Assembly: GCA_031406575.1 (NCBI GenBank)
Contig: JANOHP010000124.1
Coordinates: 39,710 to 103,709 of the forward strand
Origin: Ga0077555 sp031406575
GTDB lineage: Bacteria > Pseudomonadota > Alphaproteobacteria > Rhizobiales > Hyphomicrobiaceae
DNA length: 64,000 nucleotides
Direction of reading: 5' to 3'
In this document: positions 1 to 8,070 of the stretch, piece by piece
Layout: each line of letters opens with the position of its first letter
Position numbering within the stretch: the first letter of the stretch is position 1
Program-made: the position numbers and the translations under genes
The notes under the pieces: generated by a model
The model's input: the letters and a program-made list of their open reading frames with translations, nothing else
Database searches by the model: none
What the model was told of the DNA's origin: nothing

Positions 1-2
1 GC

Positions 3-131
3 GGCAGTAGGGAAAGGTCGGTGAACCTCGCGTCCTGCGTATTACGCGACAGCGAAGTGGGGGTGAGCACGACGGCGCCGAACACGGCCAACGCACTGCG
101 GCGGCTGAGAGCGGCCGCCTTCGAGCGCTGA
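3..131 (+). CDS. possible 3' end of an unknown gene (5' truncated)
   Basis: From the window edge one plus-strand frame stays open to a TGA at 129-131. Its last residues include VGVSTTAPNTANALRRL, which resembles the recognition helix of a winged-helix domain such as those ending Fic-type or transcription-factor proteins. There is no visible start and the stretch is only 42 codons, so this may be chance. The family is not recognised. Confidence 0.25.
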   Translation, partial: GSRERSVNLASCVLRDSEVGVSTTAPNTANALRRLRAAAFER

Positions 132-419
132 CGTTCGGGCGCGGCTCCAAGCCTCCCCTTCATCGCCTATCCCCCTGAACCATTCCCACCCGGGGTACTC
201 CAACCCCTCGGCTGCTGGCCGCCGACCCATCACAGTATGATCTGCAAATATGGCAAGGCAATCACAGTCTGCGCGCACGGTGTCGCGTTCGCAGATCAGC
301 GATGATTTTGGGATCCAACAAGGCTCGACGCCGCCACAATGACGGTTAAGCTGGGCGCGTCGACGAGACGTCCGGCCTTCGGCCGGCGCTCGAATAAGCG
401 AAAAACGGAGGAAATTGCC
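132..419. other. intergenic region upstream of the metallo-hydrolase gene
   Basis: No gene is supported here. An open frame on the minus strand (434 down to 42) has an arginine-rich, low-complexity translation typical of antisense reading in GC-rich DNA and is not accepted. The promoter of the downstream hydrolase must lie here but I cannot pick -35/-10 boxes. A purine-rich ribosome binding site (GGAGGAAA) sits just before 420. Confidence 0.5.
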
Positions 420-1415
420 ATGTCGGAATTTCAACTGTCACGCCGTCACGCCCTGGCCGGTGGTGTGGCTGCCCTGGGGGCCAGCACCGTGGGTTTACCG
501 CCCACCAGTGTGCAAGCCAAAGCGCCTCTCCTCACCACGCAGGCGCCGTATTTCTATCGGTTTCCGCTGGGCAAAATGCAGGTGACGATGGTGTCGGACG
601 GGCCACTGCCGTTGGGAGAACCCTCCGGTGCCTTCCTCGGAGCCTCGAAAGAGGAGATCTCCAAGCTGCTGACAGACAACTTTCTGTCCCCCACCAACGC
701 CGTGCTGGAGCAAAATTCTCCGATCGTGAACACCGGATCGCATCTGGTGCTGTTCGACACGGGCATGGGCACGCGGAAAATGTTCGGACCGACAACGGGG
801 CGTCTCCTCAAGAGTATGGGGGAAGCGGGCATCAAGCCCGACGAAATCGACGCCGTCGCCATCACGCACGCGCATATCGATCACATCGGCGGATTGGTGG
901 ATGACGCCAACGCGCGGCTCTTTCCCAATGCCAAAATCTATATCAACCAAGCCGACTACGATTTCTGGACCGACGAAAGCGACCCGAAGAAAAACAAGGA
1001 CTTCGTCGCCCACGCGCGCAAAAACCTGCTGCCCTACAAGGATCAGATCGTCTTCATCAAGGATGGCCAGGAAATCGTGCCCGGCGTCACGGCCATCTCC
1101 GCGCCGGGGCACACGGTCGGGCATATGGTGTTCATGTTGAATTCCGAGGGCAAGCAGGCCTGCTTCGTCGGCGACCTGACGCATCACCAGATCCTGCTCG
1201 TGGAACGGCCGCGCCTCGAGTTCGCATACGATACGGACCCCAAGCAGTCCGCTCAGACGCGCGTGAAGATGCTGGACATGTTCGCCGCCAACAAGATCCC
1301 CATCATGGCCTACCACTTCCCCTGGCCGGGCATGGGCCACATCTCCAAGGCGGGTGACGGTTTCCGCTATCACGCCACGCCAATGGAAATCGTGTCGATC
1401 CCTGCGAAGGGGTGA
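420..1415 (+). CDS. Tat-exported metallo-beta-lactamase-fold hydrolase
   Basis: A 331-residue MBL-fold metallohydrolase probably acting in the periplasm. The start at 420 is chosen because a strong GGAGGAAA site precedes it and the protein then opens with a twin-arginine signal (SRRHALAG, about residues 9-16) and an Ala/Gly-rich hydrophobic stretch. The zinc-binding signature THAHIDHIGG lies near residue 150. Further likely ligands follow in GHTVGHM, FVGDLTHH and the C-terminal AYHFPWPGMGH. That C-terminal arrangement is common in the methyl-parathion-hydrolase/lactonase-like subgroup, so the substrate could be a lactone or an organophosphate-type ester, but it cannot be read from sequence. 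It is monocistronic and converges on rlmE. Confidence 0.88.
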   Translation: MSEFQLSRRHALAGGVAALGASTVGLPPTSVQAKAPLLTTQAPYFYRFPLGKMQVTMVSDGPLPLGEPSGAFLGASKEEISKLLTDNFLSPTNAVLEQNSPIVNTGSHLVLFDTGMGTRKMFGPTTGRLLKSMGEAGIKPDEIDAVAITHAHIDHIGGLVDDANARLFPNAKIYINQADYDFWTDESDPKKNKDFVAHARKNLLPYKDQIVFIKDGQEIVPGVTAISAPGHTVGHMVFMLNSEGKQACFVGDLTHHQILLVERPRLEFAYDTDPKQSAQTRVKMLDMFAANKIPIMAYHFPWPGMGHISKAGDGFRYHATPMEIVSIPAKG

Positions 1416-1463
1416 CACGGGTCGGGTGTGCAGTGGCACTACACCGGCGGGCCTCGCCAATTA

Positions 1464-1493
1464 CAGCGGCGGATCCTTCGCGATCCGCCGCTG
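1464..1493. terminator. 12-bp perfect hairpin between convergent genes
   Basis: CAGCGGCGGATC pairs perfectly with GATCCGCCGCTG across a six-base CTTCGC loop. It lies between the 3' end of the hydrolase gene and the 3' end of rlmE, so it could stop transcription from both sides. Neither flank has a long T tract, so intrinsic termination is probable rather than certain. Confidence 0.6.
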
Positions 1494-1522
1494 CGTAGCA
1501 AAACAACCCCGTGTCGGCTGGA

Positions 1523-2239
1523 CTACTTGCCCCCGCGAAAGCCTGTCGCCAGCACATAAAGCTCCGCTGAATCCGGCCGGCTGGCGGGGGGTTTGACATG
1601 GCGCACAGTGGCGAAATTCTTCTTCATGCCGATCAGCAGCTCGCGCTCCGAGCCGCCTTGGAACACCTTGCATAGGAAGACGCCGCCCGGCGACAGCACG
1701 TCGATGGCGAACTCCAGGGCCGCTTCGGCCAGTCCCATGATGCGCAAATGATCGGTGGACGTATGTCCCGACGTCGGCGCCGCCATGTCGGAGAAGACGA
1801 CGTCGGCGCGGCCTCCCCGCATCACGGATTTCAGGAGCTGTGGAGCTTCGGGCTCCATGAAGTCGAGCAGGAGGATTTCGACGCCGGGGATGGGCTCGAA
1901 CTCGAGGTAGTCGATCGCCACCACTTGGCCGCGGCCCTCGACGGATTTCACCCGCTGGCTCGCCACTTGCGACCAGCCGCCGGGCGCCGCCCCCAGATCG
2001 ACGATCACTTGGCCCGGCTTCAAGAAGTGGTGCTTGTCGTCGATTTCGCTCAGCTTGAAGGCCGCGCGTGAGCGCCAGCCGTCGCGCTTGGCGGCCGCAA
2101 CGTAGGGGTCGTTCAACTGACGTTCGAGCCAACGCTGCGACGACACCGTGCGCCCACTCTTCATCTTCACGCGCGATTTCATCTGGCGCGCGCCGCCGAA
2201 TTTGGTCTTGGAGCCGCCGCTGGGCTTCTTGGGGATCAT
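1523..2239 (-). CDS. rlmE: 23S rRNA (uridine-2'-O-)-methyltransferase RlmE (FtsJ/RrmJ)
   Basis: Methylates the 2'-O of the conserved A-loop uridine (U2552 in E. coli) of 23S rRNA in the assembled 50S subunit. The 238-residue length fits the family, with a basic N-terminal tail of about 45 residues. The SAM motif VDLGAAPGGWSQ is present, and the K-D-K-E catalytic residues can be followed: Lys in RAAFKLSEID, Asp in VVFSDMAAP, Lys in FLCKVFQGG and Glu in DSAELYVLA. The gene lies 15 bp downstream of the ppx/gppA gene on the same strand, so the two probably form an operon; this pairing is frequent in alphaproteobacteria. Confidence 0.95.
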   Translation of the reverse strand: MIPKKPSGGSKTKFGGARQMKSRVKMKSGRTVSSQRWLERQLNDPYVAAAKRDGWRSRAAFKLSEIDDKHHFLKPGQVIVDLGAAPGGWSQVASQRVKSVEGRGQVVAIDYLEFEPIPGVEILLLDFMEPEAPQLLKSVMRGGRADVVFSDMAAPTSGHTSTDHLRIMGLAEAALEFAIDVLSPGGVFLCKVFQGGSERELLIGMKKNFATVRHVKPPASRPDSAELYVLATGFRGGK

Positions 2240-2254
2240 TGCTTCGCCATCGCC

Positions 2255-3409
2255 TCAATTACGCGTGCCACGTTCAAAGCCGTCCTCGACCATCAGCGAC
2301 GCGAGTATGCCTTCCCGCAATCCGCGATCCGCCACGCGCAGACGCTCACACGGCCAAGTCCGCACCACGGCTTCGAGGATGGCGCATCCCGCGAGCACCA
2401 GATCGGCGCGATCGCGACCGATGCAGGGTTCAGCGACGCGTTCTTCATAGGTGCGGTCGAGCAAACTCTTCGTCACCGCGCAGGCTTGCGCGACGTCCAT
2501 CCAGCAGCCATCGACCCGGCTGCGATCATATCGGGGCAGGCCCAGGTGAATGCCGGCTACGGTGGTTACCGTGCCGGACGTGCCGAGCAGATGGGCCGAG
2601 CGGGTGCGCATGCGCTCGCGAAACTGGCCTTTGGCTTCGAAGGGGGCCAGCAGATCGAGCACGTGCGCCACCATCGTTTCGAACCGGTGCATACTCACCT
2701 CGCGCCCACCGAACCGCTCGGCCAGCGTCACGACGCCGACGGGCAGCGACGTCCACGCGGTGATGCAGTTTTGAACTTCGACCCTGCCGCCGTTGGAGCG
2801 ACCTGAGCTGGTCGGGCGATTGGCCAGGTCGAGCCAAATCAGCTCTGATGACCCACCCCCGATATCGAACACGAGCACGAGATCGGATTGATCGTCGAGC
2901 AGCGCCGCGCACCCCGACACTGCGAGTTTGGCTTCGTCCTCGTGCGACAGCATCTCGAGGGTGAGGCCGGTGTTTCGGCGCACCCGCTCCAGAAACTCGG
3001 CGCCATTGCTGGCGATGCGGCACGCTTCCGTCGCCACCAGTCGCGAGCGCTTGACGCGCCGCTTGTGCATCTTGTCGGCGCAAATCGCGAGGGCATCGAT
3101 GGTGCGGCTCATGGCAGCTTCCGACAGCACGCCCGTGTGGCCGACACCTTCACCCAGTCGAATGATGCGCGAGAACGCATCCATGACCATGAAGCCGCGT
3201 CGCGAGGGACGGGCGACGAGAAGGCGGCAATTGTTGGTGCCCAGATCGAGCGCAGCATAGACCGGCAGGTCGGTCCCTGGTTCGGTTGCTCGGGTCTCTC
3301 GCTCCGACCGCTGCGGGCCGGGTTGATCACGTCCGCCTGCTCCAGCGGAGGAGACGCGATCGTCCTCTGAGTATTTCAACGTTCTTCCCCAGGGCCTGGT
3401 CACGAGCAC
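2255..3409 (-). CDS. Ppx/GppA family exopolyphosphatase/guanosine pentaphosphatase
   Basis: ASKHA-fold phosphatase of the exopolyphosphatase/pppGpp hydrolase family, which links polyphosphate turnover to the stringent response. The phosphate-1 motif is YAALDLGTNNCRLLV and the phosphate-2 motif is LVFDIGGGSSEL. At 384 residues including an N-terminal extension of about 50 residues, it is the short one-domain type without the C-terminal HD domain of E. coli Ppx. The N-terminal extension is low-complexity, so the true start may be somewhat inside 3409. It is first in an operon with rlmE and is divergent from the STAS/GHKL module. Confidence 0.88.
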   Translation of the reverse strand: MLVTRPWGRTLKYSEDDRVSSAGAGGRDQPGPQRSERETRATEPGTDLPVYAALDLGTNNCRLLVARPSRRGFMVMDAFSRIIRLGEGVGHTGVLSEAAMSRTIDALAICADKMHKRRVKRSRLVATEACRIASNGAEFLERVRRNTGLTLEMLSHEDEAKLAVSGCAALLDDQSDLVLVFDIGGGSSELIWLDLANRPTSSGRSNGGRVEVQNCITAWTSLPVGVVTLAERFGGREVSMHRFETMVAHVLDLLAPFEAKGQFRERMRTRSAHLLGTSGTVTTVAGIHLGLPRYDRSRVDGCWMDVAQACAVTKSLLDRTYEERVAEPCIGRDRADLVLAGCAILEAVVRTWPCERLRVADRGLREGILASLMVEDGFERGTRN

Positions 3410-3524
3410 GACGGCATCGTGCCGACGCCCTAGGGCGCGGTACGATTTCAGGCAGCCGACTGGTTCAACTTGGGTGGAACGTTAGCACGTCGGAATGAGG
3501 GTTAAAACAGAGGTAGTGGCTCAG

Positions 3525-3541
3525 CATGAAATCCGTTCATG
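3525..3541. promoter_or_regulatory. inverted repeat upstream of the STAS/GHKL module
   Basis: CATGAA and TTCATG form a perfect 6-bp inverted repeat around a 5-bp centre (ATCCG), about 50 bp upstream of the likely start of the STAS-GHKL gene. It lies in the divergent region shared with ppx/gppA. It has the dimensions of a dimeric repressor site, but no regulator is encoded next to it. This is inference from symmetry only. Confidence 0.35.
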
Positions 3542-3590
3542 AGTGATATTTCCGCATAGTCTAGGACCACCAAGTGTGAGATGCGGATGC

Positions 3591-4481
3591 ATGGACGATT
3601 TGAGCGTAAACTTACCATCGCGATTGGATGGCCCCAATCTCTGCCGCTTTGTGCAGAAATTTGTTGATGACACCCGAAACGGTCTGCCGAGGCACGTCAT
3701 GCTCGACATGTCACGCCTGAACTTTATCGAGCCAGCTGGGGTCACGTTCCTGAGTAACTTTATTTACTGGTTGAACCATCTGGGCTCAAAAGTGTTGGTT
3801 TCAGGGTGCGAAACCAACAAGGAGGTGATTTCATTTTTGGATGACTCGCTGTTTTTTGAGCAACATGCAGGCCAAAAGCTTTCGAAGTCCGCTAGCCCAA
3901 GAAGTACAACGCGACCACTGGTAAAGGTTCATGCCGCCGAGAGCCATGCTTGGCTTCGCTTGGAACTCATCCCTTGGTTGGCAAATCGCCTTGGGACAAC
4001 GAAGGCATCTCTATATCCGTTACAGGCCGGAATTTCAGAATTGTTCAATAATATCAAAGATCATTCGACTCTAGACATAGGAAGTATTTTTGTACAACAT
4101 TTTCCGAGATTGGACCGTGTCAGCATTTCCGTGGCAGACTTCGGGCGTGGCATACCAAACGCCGTGCGCCGCGTCGCTCCACACTTGGATGATTTGGCTG
4201 CGATCCGCAAAGCCGTCGAATCAGGCTTCACATCCAAGAGTACACCGGGCAATCAGGGTGCTGGCCTTGACTACTTGTTAACCACAGTAGTGAATTCAAA
4301 TGGAGGAACGGTTGCCATCTTCTCGTCGAATGGCCATGCTTTGTTCTACAAAGGAGCTGTCGGTATCGAGTCAAGGGTCATTGGGACGGGCGGCTTTTGC
4401 CCTGGAACCACAGTTGAAATCAGTCTCAAGACGGACACGTTAGTGCACTTAGAAGAGGAATCGGAGGATCTCGAATGGTGA
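3591..4481 (+). CDS. STAS-like domain fused to a GHKL (HSP90/histidine-kinase-type) ATPase
   Basis: A 296-residue two-part protein. Residues 1 to about 95 look like a STAS/anti-sigma-antagonist fold (HVMLDMSRLNFIEPAGVTFL, then VLVSGC). Residues about 115-285 carry GHKL ATPase motifs: an N box with Glu150, Asn154 and His158 (ELFNNIKDH), a G1 box DFGRGIP near 183, and a G2 box GNQGAGL near 220. There is no phospho-acceptor His or receiver domain, so it is not an ordinary sensor kinase; it resembles anti-sigma/Spo IIAB-type switches. The ATG at 3591 is preferred to 3543, which only adds an unalignable tail. Its stop overlaps the DUF4325 start. Codon use is more AT-rich than neighbouring core genes, suggesting acquisition. 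Confidence 0.75.
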   Translation: MDDLSVNLPSRLDGPNLCRFVQKFVDDTRNGLPRHVMLDMSRLNFIEPAGVTFLSNFIYWLNHLGSKVLVSGCETNKEVISFLDDSLFFEQHAGQKLSKSASPRSTTRPLVKVHAAESHAWLRLELIPWLANRLGTTKASLYPLQAGISELFNNIKDHSTLDIGSIFVQHFPRLDRVSISVADFGRGIPNAVRRVAPHLDDLAAIRKAVESGFTSKSTPGNQGAGLDYLLTTVVNSNGGTVAIFSSNGHALFYKGAVGIESRVIGTGGFCPGTTVEISLKTDTLVHLEEESEDLEW

Positions 4482-4762
4482 TCCGGATCGCGGATATCGT
4501 AAAGGGTGCCGATACTCAGGCGCAGGGCGCTTGCGTTCATGAGGCTCTTTGCCGTGCTTTGTCCGGCAGCGCGAGCGTTACTGTGTCGTTCGAAGGTATT
4601 GATACGGCAACCTCGTCGTTCGTGAACGTGTCATTCGCGCGCTTGCTTGATCGACTATCCTTGAATGACATCAAAACAAGAATTCGCGTCGTCAAATCCA
4701 CGAAGCAAATCAATGATATGATCCGTCGCCGTCTGGAACGATCAGCGTCAGTTGTCGCTTAA
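4475..4762 (+). CDS. DUF4325 (STAS-like) domain protein
   Basis: A 95-residue single-domain protein. The stretch VSFEGIDTATSSFVNVSFARL matches the conserved core of the DUF4325 STAS-like family (acidic FEG/ATSSF pattern). It starts inside the last codons of the STAS-GHKL ATPase gene (ATGGTGA overlap), so the two are translationally coupled and likely interact. By analogy with anti-sigma/anti-antagonist switches it may be the partner or substrate of the ATPase. The output of the switch is unknown: no sigma factor, nuclease or membrane effector is encoded beside it. Confidence 0.75.
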   Translation: MVIRIADIVKGADTQAQGACVHEALCRALSGSASVTVSFEGIDTATSSFVNVSFARLLDRLSLNDIKTRIRVVKSTKQINDMIRRRLERSASVVA

Positions 4763-4788
4763 GGTGGCTGACTTCTTATTGGAAATGC

Positions 4789-4812
4789 CAGGACGCCCTG
4801 ATTTGCGTCCTG
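4789..4812. terminator. 8-bp perfect hairpin downstream of the STAS/GHKL module
   Basis: CAGGACGC pairs with GCGTCCTG around an 8-base loop, 27 bp after the DUF4325 stop. There is no T run after the stem, so it may be a weak or Rho-assisted terminator. It may also mark the end of the acquired module. The rest of 4813-4983 shows no gene. Confidence 0.4.
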
Positions 4813-4983
4813 CGGCATCGATCAGCTCAACAACATTTGCCGTGCTATCCGCATGTCTGTGATGCCAGCCGACTTCGTATGGCGCGGGCTCTCTGCGTGC
4901 TCGGCCCAGTGTTGCCGGTCGGGTGCCGCCCTTCGGCAGCAACCGACAACAATCCGCACGAGAAACGGGGAACGTCCGAGGCG

Positions 4984-5667
4984 TCAAATCACCTCGACGT
5001 GGAGGTCGCCGACGCCGTCAACGTGGCCGTGCAACTTATCGCCCTTGACGATGGCGCCGACGCCAGACGGCGTGCCCGTCATGATGATGTCGCCCGCCGT
5101 CAACTCGAACAGGCTCGAGATGTAGGCGATCTGCCCCGGGATATCCCAGATCATCTGCGTGAGATCGCCCGTCTGTTTGCGCACGCCATTGACGTCCAGC
5201 CAAATGGCGCCCTTCGTCGGATGTCCGATTTTCGAGGCCGCAAGCAACGGAGTCGAGGGCGCGGAGTGCTCGAATGCCTTGCCCACTTCCCAAGGGCGCC
5301 CCAGGTCCTTGGCGGCGTTCTGCAGATCGCGCCGGGTCATGTCGAGGCCGACGCCGTATCCCCAAACGTGGGACATGGCGTCCTCGGCCTTGATGTTGCT
5401 GCCGCCAGATTTCAGAGCCACGATCAGCTCGATCTCGAAGTGCACATTCTTGCTGCCGGACGGATAGGGAAATTGACCGTCGGTGCGCAGGTTGTCGGGG
5501 TTTTTCTGGAAGAAGAAAGGTGGTTCTTTGTTGGGGTCATGCCCCATTTCTTTGGCGTGCTCGGCGTAGTTGCGGCCGATGCAGTAGATGCGGTGAATGG
5601 GAAACAGCTCTTTCGAGCCCTCGATGGGAAGCGCCGCCTGGCGCGGTGGGTCGATCACGTAGGTCAT
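4984..5667 (-). CDS. fumarylacetoacetate hydrolase (FAH) family protein
   Basis: A 227-residue enzyme of the FAH fold, which cleaves or decarboxylates acylpyruvate-type substrates using a divalent metal. The family pattern is clear: IYCIGRNYAEHAKEMG near the N-terminus, the metal-binding FEIELIVAL, GYGVGLDMTRRDLQ, and the C-terminal TGTPSGVGAI. The length and the RDLQ motif resemble fumarylpyruvate hydrolases of gentisate/maleylpyruvate degradation. No ring-cleavage genes are nearby, so the substrate is uncertain and an oxaloacetate-decarboxylase-like housekeeping role is an alternative. It is divergent from panB. Confidence 0.88.
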   Translation of the reverse strand: MTYVIDPPRQAALPIEGSKELFPIHRIYCIGRNYAEHAKEMGHDPNKEPPFFFQKNPDNLRTDGQFPYPSGSKNVHFEIELIVALKSGGSNIKAEDAMSHVWGYGVGLDMTRRDLQNAAKDLGRPWEVGKAFEHSAPSTPLLAASKIGHPTKGAIWLDVNGVRKQTGDLTQMIWDIPGQIAYISSLFELTAGDIIMTGTPSGVGAIVKGDKLHGHVDGVGDLHVEVI

Positions 5668-5984
5668 GCGGGTTCCTCTGTCTGAAGCCGCGCTGGTTTA
5701 GACCTATTCAGGGCCGATTGACATGGGTCACACTCGACAATATCGCGATTGGGCCGCAGCGCCGGTTTGGACCAGAGACCGAGCCAAATCGTGACCCAGC
5801 CCATTGCCGTACCCCAGCATCTCTCCAGCATCGGGGTGGGGCAGGCCACATCGTAACCTGTTGCGGGGTTTTGCCTTGGACCCGCCCTTGTGCATGGATT
5901 AAAAGCGCAATTCCTGCTGCGGCTTGCCGTGTCTGCAATGGCGGGGTCGGCTGGCTGACCCTCGCGTTTCTTCTGGAGCCACCC
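5668..5984. other. divergent intergenic region between the FAH gene and panB
   Basis: A 317-bp spacer that must carry the promoters of both flanking genes. It contains one TTGACA-like box (5718-5723). Open frames running through it, including an upstream extension of the panB frame, have no recognisable protein content. Confidence 0.5.
5718..5746 (+). promoter_or_regulatory. possible sigma-70-type promoter for panB
   Basis: A perfect TTGACA (5718-5723) is followed after 17 bp by TATCGC (5741-5746). The -35 box is consensus but the -10 box is weak, as is common in alphaproteobacteria. It points towards panB, leaving a leader of more than 200 bases, so it is tentative. Confidence 0.3.
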
Positions 5985-6842
5985 ATGTCGGCCCAATCGA
6001 CCACTTCGGTTCGACGTCTCACTGCGCCCGACATTCGCGCCCGCAAAGGCGGCGCGCCGATCGTGTCGCTGACCGCTTATCTGTCGAGCACCGCAGCTCT
6101 GGCAGACCCCCACGTGGATTTCCTCCTGGTTGGGGACAGCGTCGGCATGGTGATGCACGGATATGCCTCGACGGTGCCCGTGACGCTCGACCAGATGATC
6201 GTCCACGGTCGCGCGGTCGTGCGCGGCACGCAGCGCGCGTTGGTCGTCGTCGACATGCCGTTCGGGACGTACGAGGAGGGCCCGGAGGCGGCGTTCCGCA
6301 ACGCCGTGCGCATCCTGAAGGAGACCGATTGTGGAGCGGTGAAGCTGGAGGGCGGCGAGCGCTTGGCGCCGACAATCCGCTTTTTGGTCGATCGCGGTAT
6401 TCCCGTCATGGCGCACATCGGCTTGACGCCGCAGTCGATCAACACGTTGGGGGGTTTCAAGGCGCAAGGGCGCACGCAAGCGCAATGGGCCGCCATCGAA
6501 GCCGACGCGCGCGCCGTGTCGGAGGCGGGTGCCTTCTCCGTCGTGCTGGAGGCGATCGCGGAGCCGCTGGCCGAGCGCATCACCAAAGCCGTTCCCATCC
6601 CCACCATCGGCATCGGCGCCTCGGCCACCTGCGACGGCCAGATCCTCGTCATGGACGACATGCTCGGCCTGACCGAACGCGTCCCCAAATTCGTTCGACG
6701 CTTCGGAGACATCGGCGACGCGATGACGCGAGCGTTCGCCGACTACAGCACCGCGGTCAAATCGCGGCAGTTTCCGGGAGCCGAACATACCTACGGGATG
6801 GCGAAAGCACCCGCGAAGACTCCGTCAGATCCGAGCGGCTGA
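5985..6842 (+). CDS. panB: 3-methyl-2-oxobutanoate hydroxymethyltransferase PanB
   Basis: Transfers a hydroxymethyl group from 5,10-methylene-THF to alpha-ketoisovalerate to give ketopantoate, the first committed step of pantothenate/CoA synthesis. Starting at ATG 5985 the protein has 285 residues, as expected. Family motifs are LTAYLSSTAAL, VGDSVGMVMHGY (metal-binding Asp), VVDMPFGTY, VKLEGGE, MAHIGLTPQS and IGIGAS near the C-terminus. The reading frame extends far upstream of 5985 but that part has no family similarity. panC is not adjacent. Transcription is divergent from the FAH-family gene. Confidence 0.95.
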   Translation: MSAQSTTSVRRLTAPDIRARKGGAPIVSLTAYLSSTAALADPHVDFLLVGDSVGMVMHGYASTVPVTLDQMIVHGRAVVRGTQRALVVVDMPFGTYEEGPEAAFRNAVRILKETDCGAVKLEGGERLAPTIRFLVDRGIPVMAHIGLTPQSINTLGGFKAQGRTQAQWAAIEADARAVSEAGAFSVVLEAIAEPLAERITKAVPIPTIGIGASATCDGQILVMDDMLGLTERVPKFVRRFGDIGDAMTRAFADYSTAVKSRQFPGAEHTYGMAKAPAKTPSDPSG

Positions 6843-6899
6843 CGCCAAGCATGCAACCAGCCGGTGCGTCCCCGCAAGTTGCGCTCGGTCGGGCAATGC

Positions 6900-7964
6900 T
6901 CATCCCACCAAAGCAAACTGCAACAAAACCGTGCGCTGCAACACCGCGTTGAAGTTGTTGTCGGAGACCAGTGTCAGAACGGTCTCGCCGGTCGGGGCGC
7001 GATGGACGGCAAGGCCCTCCATATTGTCGATCTCGGCGGAGAGATCGGCTTCGAGGAGAACTTGGCCTTCCATTGCGGCGCCTGGACGTACGGCGTCGGC
7101 AGCAAAGCGGCGAATGCGCATCTTCACGCCTTCCGACCAGCGGAAGCGCCGCTCCAACACGAGCAGCGTGCCGTCGGGTAGAGAAGCGGCGTCCGTGACT
7201 TCGAACCCCCCGATATCGGCGAACGTCAGACGGCGCGGCTCGCCGCCGATCCATATCCATCCGGTGTGCTGGGCGGGCGTGTCGGGGAAGCGCTCCGAGA
7301 ACGCAACGACGGCGCCCTTGTGCGGGCCGCCCTGAAGTATCGCAACGGCTTCGATGCCCTTATTCGAGCTCATGCGCCGCGCTTCGGGAGGCAGCTTCAA
7401 ATATCCCGTCGGCGGCTGCAAGGCCCCGTCGAGAAGCGGGAAGCGGCCAATGCGATGATTACGCTCGAACCCGATCAGTACGCTCCCGATCGACAAGTTC
7501 CCCTCGACCAACGCCAACGCTTCCGCATCCAGATCACGCTTGCGATCGAGCACGCGGCCGCCCTGCGCGCGAAACGGTCCCATGCGGGCGTTCGTCAGAC
7601 CCGTAGGTCGAGCGTTGTCGTAAGTCAGCGTCGCAGACACCCACATGCCTTCATCGGAGACAGACAGCAGTCGCCGGCCATCCGGCTCGACGATCAACCC
7701 CGACAACCCCCCGAAATCGCGGTCTTGCGACGTGAGAACGAGACCGCCGCGAAATTCCAGACTGCCAAACCGCCGCGTGATGGTGTTGGCACGGAGAAAG
7801 TGCGCGATCGGTCGGGCGACGATGTCGATGGCGCGCGGTTGCGAGGAAGCGGGGGCGGCGGCGAGGGGCGGGATCGCGGGAAGGGCGCCCGCAGCGAGCA
7901 GGGCGGCCGAGCGACGAAGAAATCCGCGCCGATCGAGAGGTCGTAGAGGCGCGCCAACACGCAT
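6900..7964 (-). CDS. exported esterase-like activity of phytase family protein
   Basis: A 354-residue secreted protein from ATG 7964. The N-terminus has RRGFLRRSAALLAAGALPA, a Tat-like arginine pair plus hydrophobic core ending in an Ala-rich cleavage region. The body contains patterns typical of the esterase-like phytase (PF13449-type) beta-propeller family: FGGLSGLIVEPDGRRLLSVSDEG near the start, DAEALAL, NKGIEAVA and, near the end, DNMEGLAVH and LVSDNNFN. The family is commonly encoded beside cobT in Rhizobiales. The real substrate (phytate or another phosphoester) is unproven. The frame opens further upstream into cobT, but the extra 45 residues lack signal features. Confidence 0.85.
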   Translation of the reverse strand: MRVGAPLRPLDRRGFLRRSAALLAAGALPAIPPLAAAPASSQPRAIDIVARPIAHFLRANTITRRFGSLEFRGGLVLTSQDRDFGGLSGLIVEPDGRRLLSVSDEGMWVSATLTYDNARPTGLTNARMGPFRAQGGRVLDRKRDLDAEALALVEGNLSIGSVLIGFERNHRIGRFPLLDGALQPPTGYLKLPPEARRMSSNKGIEAVAILQGGPHKGAVVAFSERFPDTPAQHTGWIWIGGEPRRLTFADIGGFEVTDAASLPDGTLLVLERRFRWSEGVKMRIRRFAADAVRPGAAMEGQVLLEADLSAEIDNMEGLAVHRAPTGETVLTLVSDNNFNAVLQRTVLLQFALVG

Positions 7965-8070
7965 GAGGGATCCTGTCGCCGCATTGACCCGAAACGCACA
8001 ACGCCTCGCGAAAGAAGACGGCACCGCAATGGATGCAGCCGGGCGAAGCGTCGACGTGCGCGCCTGCGCC

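Noticed and set aside
42..434. 130-codon open frame on the minus strand at the window start
   Set aside because: The translation is Arg-rich and unlike a protein, it overlaps the hydrolase start, and no ribosome site is seen.
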